Shown: positions 48,554-59,519, counted from the stretch's first letter. The stretch is 64,000 nucleotides of DNA from Psychrobacter alimentarius (GCF_001606025.1 NZ_CP014945.1:3038001-3102000); one strand, 5' to 3'. A program made the numbers and translations. The notes: generated from the letters alone by a model not told the origin.

Positions 48554-48925
48554 AAAATGAGCTACTTATGTGGTTGGACTTGAACGTACTGAGTTATGAA
48601 CCAGTTATTATGGGCGAACACAAAACGGGTAAGCACTTGAATTAAGGAGAAAAAAACAGATATAAATGTAAGTTTAAGAGAATGCTAGAAAACATAGGTG
48701 ACAGACAAACCATAACCTGTATTGTTATGTTTTGATTTATTGTGCTAATAGTAATTGTTGAGCAATTTAACTGGCATACCTCTGCCAATCGCTGCCAAAC
48801 ATGTTAATATAATCGCACATTTTCACCAATTCTAAACCATTCTTTGGCTTCTTATTCTCTATCGTGACACCACTATATAGAGAGATACACGCTAACAGAA
48901 ATAATAAAACAAGAGAGATAATATT
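48554..48925. other. Divergent promoter region of rluA and trxA
   Basis: About 370 bases, no gene. A TATAAT at 48808-48813 is the likely -10 of trxA, but its -35 is poor (CTGCCA with a 20-base gap). Nothing else stands out. Confidence 0.4.
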
Positions 48926-49252
48926 ATGTCAGACCTTATTGTTAACACCACTGATACAGATTTCGACCAAGACGTATTACAATCAGATGTACCAGTACTG
49001 GTAGATTTTTGGGCGGCTTGGTGTGGTCCATGTAAAGCCATTGCGCCTATTTTAGAAGAACTGGCGACTGAATACCAAGGTAAAGTTAAAATCGTCAAAG
49101 TTGATGTGGACAGCAACCCACAAGCAGCAAGCCGTTTTGGTATCCGTAATATCCCAACACTGTTTGTGTTCAAAGACGGTGAGAAAGTAGATTCAGTGAT
49201 GGGTTTACAGCCAAAAGCTGAGTTGGCTAAAGTATTAGACAAGCATCTATAA
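48926..49252 (+). CDS. trxA: Thioredoxin 1
   Basis: Small cytoplasmic dithiol oxidoreductase that reduces disulfides in ribonucleotide reductase, PAPS reductase and others. The 108-residue length and the active site WCGPC (Trp32-Cys36) in the context [16 protein letters not shown] are classical. The cis-proline lies in [11 protein letters not shown]. It precedes rho, the same order as in E. coli. A strong terminator separates the two. Confidence 0.98.
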   Translation: MSDLIVNTTDTDFDQDVLQSDVPVLVDFWAAWCGPCKAIAPILEELATEYQGKVKIVKVDVDSNPQAASRFGIRNIPTLFVFKDGEKVDSVMGLQPKAELAKVLDKHL

Positions 49253-49316
49253 GTTAATATTCGTTGGCATCAACCCGTTTGAGGTTCACGTTTTACAACG
49301 TAATGCTATGTTTCAG

Positions 49317-49350
49317 AAAGCTATCATCTGTCTTAGATGATGGCTTTTTT
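49317..49350 (+). terminator. Terminator of trxA
   Basis: AAGCTATCATCT and AGATGATGGCTT pair, with one G-T wobble, around a five-base loop and are followed by six T. Confidence 0.88.
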
Positions 49351-49402
49351 GCTTATTTTTTATGCAAAAAACTCAATTATATGACTTTTTTGGCAAAATT
49401 TA

Positions 49403-49432
49403 TTGACAACCTCATTGTGAAGACCGTATAGT
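49403..49432 (+). promoter_or_regulatory. rho promoter
   Basis: Perfect TTGACA (49403-49408) and TATAGT (49427-49432) with an 18-base spacer, about 350 bases upstream of the rho ATG. Confidence 0.7.
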
Positions 49433-49585
49433 CTGCTGACAACAGAAAACTAACGGTTTTCTTAAGTGTCTTATTGCTATTCTCCTCGTGTTTATCAACA
49501 AAAACACAATCGTCATTATAAACACCATTGCTGAACGAAATGACTGAACACAATTACTGATACTGAGTTTTTGACGCAGACTCTT

Positions 49586-49648
49586 ATGTGGCCTTCTTTG
49601 CCTTTATTTCTTATTACCTTGCATCAAACGATTGCAATCCGTACATAA
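49586..49648 (+). CDS. Possible rho leader peptide (20 codons)
   Basis: An ATG at 49586 opens a 20-codon frame ending in TAA, with a hydrophobic middle (MWPSLPLFLITLHQ). E. coli has a short leader frame (rhoL) in the same place, but there is no sequence likeness. No good ribosome-binding site is visible. Weakly supported. Confidence 0.2.
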   Translation: MWPSLPLFLITLHQTIAIRT

Positions 49649-49789
49649 GCTGACGTGTAAAATCAAAACTACATAAATTCTCGCTCTGTGCACACACCCT
49701 CTATCGCTATACTATCGCTGTTTTAATCAATGTCGTGACTTGTGCTGCTAATGGCATCTCTCATCTGATCAATTGCTAATGACCTATCT

Positions 49790-51058
49790 ATGAATCTAAC
49801 TGAATTAAAGAAAAAATCAATCGCTGAGCTATTGGCAATCGCCAAAGAAATGGGTCTTGACAACATGGCGCGTAGCCGTAAACAAGACATTATCTTTGCT
49901 ATCTTAAAAACCCATGCCCGTAATGGTGAAGCCATTTATGGTGACGGCGTGCTTGAGGTTCTTCCTGACGGTTTTGGCTTTTTGCGTTCCTCAGAAGGCT
50001 CTTATTTGGCAGGCCCTGACGATATCTACGTCAGCCCTAGTCAAATTCGCCGTTTTAGTCTCAAGACGGGTGACAGTATTGCTGGTACGATTCGCCCCCC
50101 AAAAGATTCTGAGCGTTACTTTGCGCTATTGAAGGTTGGTGAAATCAACTTTGATACGCCAGATCGTTCACGTCATAAGCTTATCTTTGAGAACTTAACC
50201 CCTCTATTTCCAACTGAGCAATTGAAGCTCGAGCTTGGTAATGGTACCACTGAAGATTTGACGGGTCGTATCATCGACCTGATTGCTCCAATTGGTAAAG
50301 GTCAACGCTCTATTATCGTGGCACCGCCAAAAGCGGGTAAGACGATGTTGCTACAGACCATCGCTCAATCAATTACTCGTAACAACCCTGAGTGTTATCT
50401 GATTGTACTACTCATCGACGAGCGTCCAGAAGAAGTGACCGAGATGGTACGTACCGTACGCGGTGAAGTGGTTGCCTCTACCTTCGATGAGCCGCCACAG
50501 CGTCACGTACAAGTTGCCGAAATGGTCATCGAAAAAGCCAAACGTTTGGTTGAACATAAGCAAGACGTCGTCATTTTGCTTGACTCTATTACTCGTCTTG
50601 CCCGCGCTTATAACACCGTCATTCCTTCATCAGGCAAAGTATTGACTGGTGGTTTGGATGCCAATGCGCTAGAGCGTCCAAAACGCTTCTTCGGTGCGGC
50701 GCGTAACGTTGAAGAAGGTGGTAGTTTGACCATTATCGCCAGTGCCTTAATTGACACCGGTAGTAAAATGGACAGCGTTATTTTTGAAGAGTTCAAAGGA
50801 ACGGGTAACCAAGAGATTACGCTTGAGCGTGATTTGGCCGAAAAACGCGTTTTCCCAGCCATCAATATCAAAAAATCTGGTACGCGCCGCGAAGAGCGCC
50901 TATTGGATGAAGACAAATTGCGTAAAGTTTGGATTTTACGTAAATTACTACAGCCGATGGATGGCGTACAAGCCACTGAGTTCTTATTGGATCGTCTCAA
51001 AGAGGCAAAAACCAATGACGAATTCTTTGAGCAAATGAAGCGTAAATCACAGAACTAA
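49790..51058 (+). CDS. rho: Transcription termination factor Rho
   Basis: Hexameric RNA-dependent helicase that ends untranslated transcripts. The 422-residue protein is essentially E. coli sized (419). The N-terminal helix [15 protein letters not shown] is followed by the primary RNA-binding domain with [13 protein letters not shown] near residue 62. Walker A is [12 protein letters not shown] at about 178-189, Walker B is [16 protein letters not shown] near 260, and the Q- and R-loop segments follow. The ATG has no evident Shine-Dalgarno sequence, unlike most genes here, which may be part of its control. Confidence 0.98.
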   Translation: MNLTELKKKSIAELLAIAKEMGLDNMARSRKQDIIFAILKTHARNGEAIYGDGVLEVLPDGFGFLRSSEGSYLAGPDDIYVSPSQIRRFSLKTGDSIAGTIRPPKDSERYFALLKVGEINFDTPDRSRHKLIFENLTPLFPTEQLKLELGNGTTEDLTGRIIDLIAPIGKGQRSIIVAPPKAGKTMLLQTIAQSITRNNPECYLIVLLIDERPEEVTEMVRTVRGEVVASTFDEPPQRHVQVAEMVIEKAKRLVEHKQDVVILLDSITRLARAYNTVIPSSGKVLTGGLDANALERPKRFFGAARNVEEGGSLTIIASALIDTGSKMDSVIFEEFKGTGNQEITLERDLAEKRVFPAINIKKSGTRREERLLDEDKLRKVWILRKLLQPMDGVQATEFLLDRLKEAKTNDEFFEQMKRKSQN

Positions 51059-51108
51059 GACCAGCCAAGAATTTACTTGCTGACTAAGTAAAAATAGCGT
51101 TATTTATT

Positions 51109-51133
51109 AAGACCGCCTCTGTGCGGTCTTTTT
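51109..51133 (+). terminator. Terminator of rho
   Basis: AAGACCGC and GCGGTCTT arms with a six-base loop, followed by five T, 50 bases after the stop. Confidence 0.9.
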
Positions 51134-51560
51134 GTTTGCGACTTTTCTCATTTAGAAATATACCGCATGTCTTTATCAAAACAGTTATCGTACTATCCAT
51201 TTGATTACAATGACTCTATGCAAAACGACTACTATGGATACAGTGGGGCAACATATTTTACAGACATCTTGCAAAGCTTAGCGCTTTTACTACGCCTAGA
51301 AATAGTAATATGGGTTAGCATAAGAGCCAGTATAGATATACTCTGCTATCAGATATCGATAGTAGTATTTTTGAGATATTTGCTATGCTTAATAATCCTT
51401 ACTAATGCAGACCTTATTATGTCTTGCGGTAGCACAATAGATTATTTTAGGATAATTACCCACAAGCTTTACTCCATTATGTTGGTATAAGCAGCTAGGG
51501 TAATGAAAATATCGTCTCCTGATTTTGACAAACCAAATTGATAACTTAATAGGTGATACT
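51134..51560. other. AT-rich gap between rho and a small lipoprotein gene
   Basis: About 430 bases. An open frame at 51167-51490 is judged unlikely to be a gene. The last 60 bases should carry the lipoprotein promoter. Confidence 0.4.
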
Positions 51561-51806
51561 ATGAAATTTGCTAAAACTATCGCAATGACTGCTCTTACTA
51601 GCTCAGCTCTTATCATGGGTGGCTGTGCAAGCGGTGGCTACGGCTACAACAGTGGTGTAAGCAATACTGCAAAAGGTGCTGCTGCTGGTGCAGCCGCTGG
51701 TGCATTGATTAGAAGTGGCGGAAACAGCAAAGACATCGCACGTGGTGCACTTGGTGGTGCTGCAGTTGGTGGCGCAGGTGCTTACATCCTTAACAACAGC
51801 AGATAA
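51561..51806 (+). CDS. Small glycine-zipper lipoprotein
   Basis: An 81-residue protein. The start is the ATG at 51561, preceded by TAGGTGATACT. A signal peptide ends in ALIMGGC, so Cys22 is the probable lipidation site. The mature part has a Gly/Ala-rich helix (AKGAAAGAAAGALI and ALGGAAVGGAGAYI) typical of glycine-zipper envelope proteins. It is probably anchored to the outer membrane. Function unknown; related small proteins are often envelope-stress induced. A terminator follows. Confidence 0.85.
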   Translation: MKFAKTIAMTALTSSALIMGGCASGGYGYNSGVSNTAKGAAAGAAAGALIRSGGNSKDIARGALGGAAVGGAGAYILNNSR

Positions 51807-51895
51807 TCGCTGAAGCCTATTTTAGGAACTTGATGCTTTACTGCTTTATGGTCTGATTCGAAGTGGTTAAGCCAATCAAAGATATCTTAAAATAC

Positions 51896-51930
51896 AAAAA
51901 AGCCTGCAATATATGTTGCAGGCTTTTTTA
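51896..51930. terminator. Bidirectional terminator
   Basis: AAAAAAGCCTGCAA and TTGCAGGCTTTTTT arms with a six-base loop, between convergent genes. Confidence 0.92.
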
Positions 51931-51968
51931 ATGGACAATTTTTATAATTAGAGGTATTTAATAAATAC

Positions 51969-52862
51969 CTATGACAATGCACCACTAAACGTATCGCAAG
52001 ATTGAATGTTGCCACTCTCTAATCCACGCGTGAACCACTGAATACGTTGCTGGCTTGTGCCATGAGTAAAATTATCCGGTACTACTTCCCCACCACTTGC
52101 TTTTGCTAGGCGATCATCACCAATTTGACCCGCCGCGTTAATGGCTTCATCAATATCACCTGCTTCTAAGAACTGCACACGTTCTTGATTGCGCTGTGCC
52201 CAAACGCCAGCAAAGCAATCTGCCTGCAATTCTTGTAACACTGACAACTTATTGGCTTGTGCCCGCGTGACTTGACGGCCAGCTTCATTGACTTGTTGCG
52301 TGATCCCTAATAAGGTCTGAACATGATGGCCAACTTCATGCGCAATGACATATGCTTGAGCAAAGTCACCAGCCTTACCTTGATTGTCTTCACTACCTGA
52401 GCCTTGTTGATCACCAGTAATACCTAAGTTCTGACGCATCTCTACAAAAAATGATGTGTCCAAATATACAGTCTGATCACCTGGGCAATAGAATGGACCA
52501 GTTGCTGCACTGGCACTACCGCATGCTGAACTGACTTGTCCATTGAACAGAATCAGTGACGGCTCTTGATAGGTGCTACCTGCTTCATTAAAGACCTGAT
52601 GCCATACCTCTTCTGTATCTGCCAATACCACTTTTACAAATTGTGTGTCCCTATCAGTCTCTGTTGCAGGTTCAGTCGACGCCTCTCCACCACTGCCTCC
52701 TGCAATTACCTGACCTGTTTGCAAAGCGGTCATTGGATTTACACCAAATACCAACCACAAAATACCAGCAATGATAATACCGCCGATACCACCGCCTATC
52801 ACCTTACCACCGCCCTTACTTGAGCGTACGTTCGTGCTGCCTCGTCTACCTTGCCATTTCAT
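51969..52862 (-). CDS. ypfJ: YpfJ-type neutral zinc metallopeptidase
   Basis: The 297-residue protein, taken from the ATG at 52862 (a longer frame to 52907 is unlikely), matches the YpfJ/KPN_02809 family. It begins MKWQGRRGSTNVRSS, followed by a Gly/Ile-rich membrane helix (about residues 20-45). The catalytic domain carries the zinc motif AHEVGHHVQTLLG near residue 185, an upstream YLDTSFF, and a downstream LQADCFAGVWA supplying a further ligand. The protein is anchored in the inner membrane with its domain probably periplasmic. Its substrates are not known. Confidence 0.9.
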   Translation of the reverse strand: MKWQGRRGSTNVRSSKGGGKVIGGGIGGIIIAGILWLVFGVNPMTALQTGQVIAGGSGGEASTEPATETDRDTQFVKVVLADTEEVWHQVFNEAGSTYQEPSLILFNGQVSSACGSASAATGPFYCPGDQTVYLDTSFFVEMRQNLGITGDQQGSGSEDNQGKAGDFAQAYVIAHEVGHHVQTLLGITQQVNEAGRQVTRAQANKLSVLQELQADCFAGVWAQRNQERVQFLEAGDIDEAINAAGQIGDDRLAKASGGEVVPDNFTHGTSQQRIQWFTRGLESGNIQSCDTFSGALS

Positions 52863-53380
52863 AATGCTATTCCTCAAACTTACGATAGACATTGCTATTC
52901 GTGTCAATAGTTATTCATATTATGTGCTTTTACGCTCAATGCTCTATTCTGCTGTGTGCATCTAATACAGCAAAATCCAATCGTTTGAAAATTCTTTAGA
53001 TATTTTGTTTCTTCTTATGCAATTAGAAACGCCGCAAATGCCTCGTTTACTTCCGATTTTACTCATCACATCACAATAAAAGGCTAAAAAACATAGCAGA
53101 AATCTAGACGTAGCAGGCACTTGAGACTAGAGCGATGTCATTGATTATACGTCGATTAATAAGGATTGCTGTATTAAAAATTATACTATGTAAACAATAT
53201 AAAAAATTATTTCACATTTTATTGTTACTTAATTGTACAAGCTATTTCTATTTAAATAAAAAACATATAGAATGCGTGAAAGCTGAGTAGCTGTGACTAA
53301 GATGAGTTGATTTCCGGGGTATCTTGGATTTCAACCTTTGTTGCTGCTACTGCTCATTTCATTTTTCCGGAGAATACCTT
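52863..53380. other. Divergent intergenic region between ypfJ and a lipoprotein gene
   Basis: About 520 bases, strongly AT-rich, without a gene or RNA that I can support. Just before 53381 there is a long 5' leader with a CCGGAGAATACC ribosome-binding site. A TATAGAAT near 53267 may be a -10 element, with low confidence. Confidence 0.4.
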
Positions 53381-53749
53381 ATGAAACTTAAATTACTTGC
53401 TCTAGCTGGTATCATGACTGCAACTATGGGCCTAACTGCCTGTGACAGCAACAAAGAAAACGCTGCTGAAGATTTATCTGACGCGCAAGAAGAAGTGCAA
53501 GACGCTTCTGCTGAACTAGACGACGCTGCTGCTGAAGGCGAAGTTACTGCTGATGCTGACGCTGCTGTTGCCGGCGCTGAAGCTGATATCGCTGAAGCAC
53601 AAGCTGCAACTGCTACTGACGAAATGGACGCTGAAGTTCCTGTAGACGGTACTACTACTAGCGTAGATATGGCTAGCGAAACTCCTGCTACTGATACTGC
53701 TGCTGTTGAAGCTTCTGACGAAGTTGTTGTTGAGCAACCAGCTCAGTAA
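53381..53749 (+). CDS. Small acidic alanine-rich lipoprotein
   Basis: A 122-residue protein from the ATG at 53381, preceded by GGAGA. The signal peptide ends in GLTAC, with Cys21 as the lipidation site. The mature part is very acidic and alanine-rich (many Ala, Asp, Glu and Thr), with a heptad-like DLSDAQEEVQDASAELDDAA segment that could be a coiled coil. There is almost no Lys or Arg after the signal. A function cannot be named. The composition resembles the extracellular tail of the protein at 27708-28157. Confidence 0.8.
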   Translation: MKLKLLALAGIMTATMGLTACDSNKENAAEDLSDAQEEVQDASAELDDAAAEGEVTADADAAVAGAEADIAEAQAATATDEMDAEVPVDGTTTSVDMASETPATDTAAVEASDEVVVEQPAQ

Positions 53750-53782
53750 TTTTATCTTTTATAAGATAAAAACAGTGTAATT

Positions 53783-53811
53783 AAAAGAGAGAGCGTATGC
53801 TCTCTCTTTTT
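53783..53811 (+). terminator. Terminator of the acidic lipoprotein gene
   Basis: AAAAGAGAGAGC and GCTCTCTCTTTT arms with a four-base loop. Confidence 0.9.
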
Positions 53812-53992
53812 ATGTGTGCGATTTATTAAATAAAATATGGTAAAAACAAGTCATCGTTAGCGTCTTGCATCACACGTATGCTCTCGTCAACATACTTCGA
53901 TAGTATAAGAAACGATGGTAGATAGTAAACTAGGATAGCAAAGCTATATTAAAATGCCAAAGCAGTCAGATAGCCAAGAACACCCATCATGC

Positions 53993-54292
53993 CTAGGCAT
54001 CAAATAACTTCTCATCAACTTGCTGACGAAATTTTTGTCCCGTTTTAAATGTTACCACACGGCGTGCAGATACGGCCACCGGCTCACCTGTCTTAGGATT
54101 GCGTCCTGGACGACTATTTTTATCTTTAAGCTCAAAGTTGCCAAAGCCTGAAAGCTTGACCTCTTTGCCATCAATCAAACTCTCTGACAACTCATCAAAG
54201 AAGTTCTCGACCAAACAACGGCCTTCTTGGCGTGTTAGGTTAAGGTGACTCATCAAATGCTCAATCATGTCAGATTTGGTTAAGGTGCTCAC
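53993..54292 (-). CDS. ihfA: Integration host factor subunit alpha
   Basis: DNA-bending protein that pairs with IhfB and acts in replication, recombination and transcription. The 99-residue size is exact for the family. Visible signatures are [10 protein letters not shown] at the start, [14 protein letters not shown], and the beta-arm [20 protein letters not shown]. It lies downstream of pheT, the same order as in E. coli and many gammaproteobacteria. Confidence 0.97.
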   Translation of the reverse strand: MSTLTKSDMIEHLMSHLNLTRQEGRCLVENFFDELSESLIDGKEVKLSGFGNFELKDKNSRPGRNPKTGEPVAVSARRVVTFKTGQKFRQQVDEKLFDA

Positions 54293-54493
54293 AGTACGAC
54301 TCCTATGCTATGTCGTGATGTCGAATATCATGGTTTAGCGTTACGAAGGTTAGTGTCAGTTATTATAAAGCTTTTTTGACGTCTTTTTAACAAAGATGGC
54401 ATAAAAATCTTTTATTAATAACGACTTAACTTATATTCAAACTGGATTTTTTAGAACGATATCTTGTATTCATAATGATTGCTATGAATAATA

Positions 54494-54528
54494 ATGCTCC
54501 ATAGTCAAAAAATAAGACTATAGAGCAT
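54494..54528 (-). terminator. Hairpin between pheT and ihfA
   Basis: ATGCTC-T-ATAGTC and GACTAT-G-GAGCAT arms pair on the minus strand with a nine-base loop, but the T-run is broken. It probably reduces rather than blocks read-through into ihfA. Confidence 0.45.
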
Positions 54529-54549
54529 CTGGTATTTCAATGTGACATT

Positions 54550-56955
54550 TTAACTGTCACGCAGCTGTACAGCATGCTGCTCAGCCAACGCTTTTACCAC
54601 ATTATCAGTGGCTGTTTTTACGGCCTCATCAGATAAAGTTTGCAGACGGTCTTGCCATATCAAGGCAAAGGCTAGCGAGCGCTGACCTGCTGGCACTTTA
54701 TCGCCTTGATAAACATCAAACAACCAAAGATCCGTCAACATGCTACCTGCGGCAGCGCGTATCGTTGATTCTAGGGTTTGCAAACTAATCTCACTGTCTA
54801 CTAAAATTGCAATGTCGCGACGTACTTGTGGGAACTTACTTGGCGTACTGATGGCATGCTGTTCACGTGCAAGCGTCAGTAATGGCGCAAGTGACAATTG
54901 AGCGACCCAAGTAGCTGGTAAATCTAGCTGTTTGGCCGTATTAGGGTGCAATTGTCCAAGCCAGCCGACGTACACGTCATCGATATATAGCTTAGCGCTC
55001 TGGCCTGGATGCAAGAAGCTTAGTGCACTACGCTCATAGCGGATTCGGGCATTATCGATCTGTGCAGGAAGTAATTGCTCAATGTCATGTTTTAAGTCGT
55101 AGAAATCTAGTGCACGGTTTTGATAGGCTTGTTCATCCCAAATATCACCTACTGCTACCAAAGCGATGCTTGGTGTTTGTACCAACTCGCTGATACTGTG
55201 ACCAACAAAACTTAGCCCTGTCTCAAAAAACCGCACACGTGGCTGCTGACGGTTTAGATTGTATTGTACACACGGCAATAAGCTTGACAATAAAGTACGA
55301 CGCATCACTGCCAAATCACTAGAGATTGGATTGGCCAATGCCAGCACTTCTCCCAATGCTTTATCATCGAGCAGCGCTTCTAATTTGGCATCACTAAAGC
55401 TAAAGCTGATCGCTTCCATATAGCCATTATCGACCAGCGCCAGCTTCATTTCGTGCGTCAGGTCTGCGGTATCATCGTAGTCCATGCTGACTTGCAAATG
55501 TGGCAACACGCTCGGGATATTATCATAACCATAGATACGAGCAATTTCTTCGATCAAATCTTCCTTGATACTCATATCAAAACGGTACGAGGGCGGCGTG
55601 CAAATCAGTACGTCCGCTTGTTGCTCTACTACAAACCCTAGCTGAGTCAAAATGCGTACCATGACCGTAGGCTCAATGTCGATACCGATGACATCACGAA
55701 CCTTAGTAATCGGTAAAGTAATAGGCACACGCGCTGGCAGATGCTCTTGGTTTTCTACATTTACGATTGACCCTGCTTGACCAGCCGTGACACCAGTAAT
55801 CAAGTCACGAGCACGTGCTAGTGCAAGCGCTGGCAACTCAAAGTCTACCCCACGCTCAAAACGTTGCGATGCATCAGTGTGCAAACCAAAACGACGGGCG
55901 CGCGCAGCAATTGCTAAAGGATTAAAGAAAGCACTTTCTAGTACAATATTGCTTGTGCTATCCGTCACACTACTACGCTGACCACCCATGATACCAGCAA
56001 GCGCAAGGATACCTTGATCGTCAGCAATGACTAGTTCATCACCTGTTAAGGTAATGGTTTGTTCATTCAATAGAGTCAGGCTTTCTTTGGGTTGCGCCAA
56101 ACGCACCACAATGCCACCAACGATAGTATCTGCATCAAAAGCATGCAGTGGCTGACCAAGCTCCATGAGCACATAATTGGTCACATCTACCAAGAAGTTG
56201 TGCGATCGTAGTCCGGACTGTACCAATGCATCTTGCATCCATTTTGGCGTGTCAATGCTACGATCTATATTGCTAATCGACTGCAATAAGTAACGTGGGC
56301 AAGCTTCTACCGCCGTTACCGTCACGGCGGGCGTTTTACCACTATCGGTGTCTACTACGTTATCAGCGATTTCTGGCATTTGCATAGGCAAATCATTGAG
56401 CACTGATATTTCACGGGCAATACCGCGTACACTGAAGCAATCACCACGGTTTGGCGTGATTGAGATATCTAGTATCTGATTGTCTAAGCCTAAATAGCTA
56501 CGGATATCTGTACCAATCGGGGCATCCTCTGGTAGCTCAAGCAAACCATCAATGCTATCAACCAAATCAATCTCAGAAGCACCGCATAGCATACCGTTAG
56601 AGGCTACACCGCGCAGCTTACTTTTTTTGATTTTGAAGCCTTGTTTATCATCGCTCGGTAGTACAGCCCCAACCGTCGCAACGGGCACCTTCATACCAAC
56701 CGTCACATTCGGCGCGCCGCAGACAATCTGCAATGGCTCAGCGTCACCGATATTTACCTGTGAGACACGCAGCTTATCCGCGTCAGGATGCTGCTCGACG
56801 CTCATGACTTCACCAACGATCACGCCTGTAAAGGCACGAGCAACCGCATAACGATCATCAATTTCTAGTCCAGCCATGGTCAACTGTTCGGCCAACTGTT
56901 CACTGGTATTATCAGGGTTCACCCATTGACGTAGCCACTGTTCGCTAATTTTCAT
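54550..56955 (-). CDS. pheT: Phenylalanyl-tRNA synthetase beta subunit
   Basis: Large subunit of the alpha2-beta2 enzyme that charges tRNA-Phe. The 801-residue length is near E. coli PheT (795). The order is normal: an N-terminal helix with EQWLRQWVNP, the tRNA-binding OB domain with VEQHPDADKLRVSQVN near residue 55, the B3/B4 editing region around 200-400, the B5 DNA-binding-like domain near 400-480, and the C-terminal ferredoxin-fold anticodon-binding domain starting at SKFPQVRRDIAILVD near 705. It is 103 bases after pheS. Confidence 0.97.
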   Translation of the reverse strand: MKISEQWLRQWVNPDNTSEQLAEQLTMAGLEIDDRYAVARAFTGVIVGEVMSVEQHPDADKLRVSQVNIGDAEPLQIVCGAPNVTVGMKVPVATVGAVLPSDDKQGFKIKKSKLRGVASNGMLCGASEIDLVDSIDGLLELPEDAPIGTDIRSYLGLDNQILDISITPNRGDCFSVRGIAREISVLNDLPMQMPEIADNVVDTDSGKTPAVTVTAVEACPRYLLQSISNIDRSIDTPKWMQDALVQSGLRSHNFLVDVTNYVLMELGQPLHAFDADTIVGGIVVRLAQPKESLTLLNEQTITLTGDELVIADDQGILALAGIMGGQRSSVTDSTSNIVLESAFFNPLAIAARARRFGLHTDASQRFERGVDFELPALALARARDLITGVTAGQAGSIVNVENQEHLPARVPITLPITKVRDVIGIDIEPTVMVRILTQLGFVVEQQADVLICTPPSYRFDMSIKEDLIEEIARIYGYDNIPSVLPHLQVSMDYDDTADLTHEMKLALVDNGYMEAISFSFSDAKLEALLDDKALGEVLALANPISSDLAVMRRTLLSSLLPCVQYNLNRQQPRVRFFETGLSFVGHSISELVQTPSIALVAVGDIWDEQAYQNRALDFYDLKHDIEQLLPAQIDNARIRYERSALSFLHPGQSAKLYIDDVYVGWLGQLHPNTAKQLDLPATWVAQLSLAPLLTLAREQHAISTPSKFPQVRRDIAILVDSEISLQTLESTIRAAAGSMLTDLWLFDVYQGDKVPAGQRSLAFALIWQDRLQTLSDEAVKTATDNVVKALAEQHAVQLRDS

Positions 56956-57058
56956 AAGTCTCTCGGATCAGAATTTTATAATAAAGATTTTGAAGTAAAG
57001 GTTGGCACATTCACTTGTTATATGAACAAGGAGCACTTTTATATAAACAAAAAGCCCT

Positions 57059-58189
<1,131 letters not shown>

Positions 58190-58301
58190 TCATTTTGATA
58201 AAAATTGAAGATTATGAATGGCTTGAATATTTAGACAGGGGCCAGCGTGGCCTGTACTAAACTTCAGTTTTATACGCACCACAAGCAAAATCATATAATA
58301 T

Positions 58302-58329
58302 AAAAAAAGCCACCGACCAGCGGTAGCTT
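58302..58329 (-). terminator. Terminator between rplT and pheS
   Basis: On the minus strand AAGCTACCG and CGGTGGCTT pair with one G-T wobble and a five-base loop, followed by seven T. It separates the ribosomal protein genes from pheST and could act as an attenuator. Confidence 0.8.
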
Positions 58330-58416
58330 CTATTAATATCGTACTATTAATCAATATCAGTGCTATCCATTTAAATACTCACTTAATAACCTGAATATCT
58401 AAAGGATGGCTAATAT

Positions 58417-58773
58417 TTAGGCCAATTCCGCTTTTGCTTTTTCGACCAATGCGGTGAAAGTTGCAGCATCATGCATAGCGATGTCAGCAAGTACGCGACG
58501 ATCGATTGCGATGTTGGCTTTTTTCATGCCATTGATGAAGCGGCTATAGCTTAAGCCATTTAAGCGTGCACCAGCATTGATACGTGCAATCCAAAGACGA
58601 CGGAAAGTACGTTTTTTGTTGCGACGGTCACGATAAGCATATTGACCAGCTTTGGTCACTGCCTGTACCGCTACGCGGTAAACACGTGAACGGGCACCGT
58701 AGTAGCCTTTTGCGCGCTTTAAGATTTTTTTGTGACGGCGATTTGCCTGTACACCACGTTTTACACGGGCCAT
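58417..58773 (-). CDS. rplT: 50S ribosomal protein L20
   Basis: Essential assembly protein of the 50S subunit that also represses its own mRNA in well-studied bacteria. The 118-residue size is exact. The very basic N-terminal RNA-binding extension [20 protein letters not shown] and the globular part with [18 protein letters not shown] are intact. It follows rpmI after 119 bases. Confidence 0.98.
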   Translation of the reverse strand: MARVKRGVQANRRHKKILKRAKGYYGARSRVYRVAVQAVTKAGQYAYRDRRNKKRTFRRLWIARINAGARLNGLSYSRFINGMKKANIAIDRRVLADIAMHDAATFTALVEKAKAELA

Positions 58774-58892
58774 AATTTACTCCAAGATATTTTAATCACT
58801 GTTAAGCGAATGATGATGCTGTTAGATAACAAACATCATTGTCAGATTGCAAAGTCAAATATGTTTAATTAAAGATAAATGACGATAGGCTA

Positions 58893-59090
58893 TTAGATGT
58901 ATGGGCACATACGACGAACTGCTGCTTCGTCAGACTTGTGCACCAACTTAAGACCACGCAACTGGCGAATACGCTTAGGTGATTTCTTGGTCAAAATATG
59001 GCTTTTGAATGCTTGCTTACGCTTGAAGCCGTTCGCTGTTTTTTTGAAACGTTTAGCGGCACCGCTTCTGGTTTTCATCTTAACTTTCAT
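58893..59090 (-). CDS. rpmI: 50S ribosomal protein L35
   Basis: A 65-residue basic protein with the L35 pattern: [18 protein letters not shown] at the start, and [18 protein letters not shown] followed by the VRRMCPY tail. In most bacteria infC lies directly upstream. Here the upstream region contains its own promoter and a divergent thioesterase gene. Confidence 0.98.
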   Translation of the reverse strand: MKVKMKTRSGAAKRFKKTANGFKRKQAFKSHILTKKSPKRIRQLRGLKLVHKSDEAAVRRMCPYI

Positions 59091-59200
59091 GATGATTTGC
59101 CTCTTTTTCTGTGTTAGAACCTGGTCGTCAAATAGTCGTACTGAATAATTGTCACTTAAATAACAACTAAACCTCTATTTGCCTCGAGGTGGGAGGCGCT
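59091..59200 (-). other. rpmI leader with GCCTC/GAGGC hairpin
   Basis: About 110 bases transcribed before rpmI. The RNA sense contains GCCTCCCACCTCGAGGC, which can fold, and a further GAGG that offers an alternative partner. It might contain an L20 autoregulation site, which is inference only. Confidence 0.35.
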
Positions 59201-59230
59201 ATTTTAGCAGATAGTGCGTTGTTTTGCCAA
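59201..59230 (-). promoter_or_regulatory. rpmI-rplT promoter
   Basis: On the minus strand TTGGCA (59225-59230) and TAAAAT (59201-59206) with an 18-base spacer. They are followed by AGCGCC, a GC-rich discriminator like that of stringently controlled ribosomal promoters. Confidence 0.65.
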
Positions 59231-59519
59231 GCAAAGTTTTAACGCGTCTTTAGCAAACAATGAGAATAACCCATTCTTATGAGCCGACTCCTCACATACC
59301 CTCTCAAAACCCCATTAAAGTTACGAATTACCGCCAAATAGATTGAATGTCAGCTTAAGCTGTGCTTTAGTAGACACTAACATTTGGTATAATCTAAGTA
59401 CCAAAAATATAAGTCCCAATGATTCTGAATCATCTACCCTACTGCTCAACCATACAACCTTGCTCCTTTGATATCATGATAAGCAGAACACATCGCCTGT
59501 AATCGCTAGGAGAAACAAC
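59231..59519. other. Divergent region between rpmI and the thioesterase gene
   Basis: No gene. It contains the predicted thioesterase promoter near 59386. infC was looked for here and is absent. Confidence 0.45.
59386..59393 (+). promoter_or_regulatory. Possible -10 element for the thioesterase gene
   Basis: A perfect TATAAT (59388-59393) lies about 125 bases before the ATG. The -35 region is weak. Confidence 0.35.

Larger units (their letters stand above)
49253..49789 (+). other. trxA-rho intergenic region and long rho leader
   Basis: Holds the trxA terminator (49317-49350), the rho promoter (49403-49432) and about 350 bases of leader. The leader is poor in G and rich in C, T and A, with CTTCTTTGCC and CACACCCTCTATCGC stretches that would suit Rho binding. 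A possible 20-codon leader frame runs 49586-49648. Confidence 0.55.

Noticed and set aside
51167..51490. 107-codon open frame after rho
   Set aside because: Very AT-rich, no ribosome-binding site, no recognisable domain, a hydrophobic tail of mixed residues, and it sits just beyond the rho terminator. It looks like chance.
58190..58416. A pheL-type leader peptide before pheS
   Set aside because: The only short frame seen is an eight-codon one without phenylalanine.
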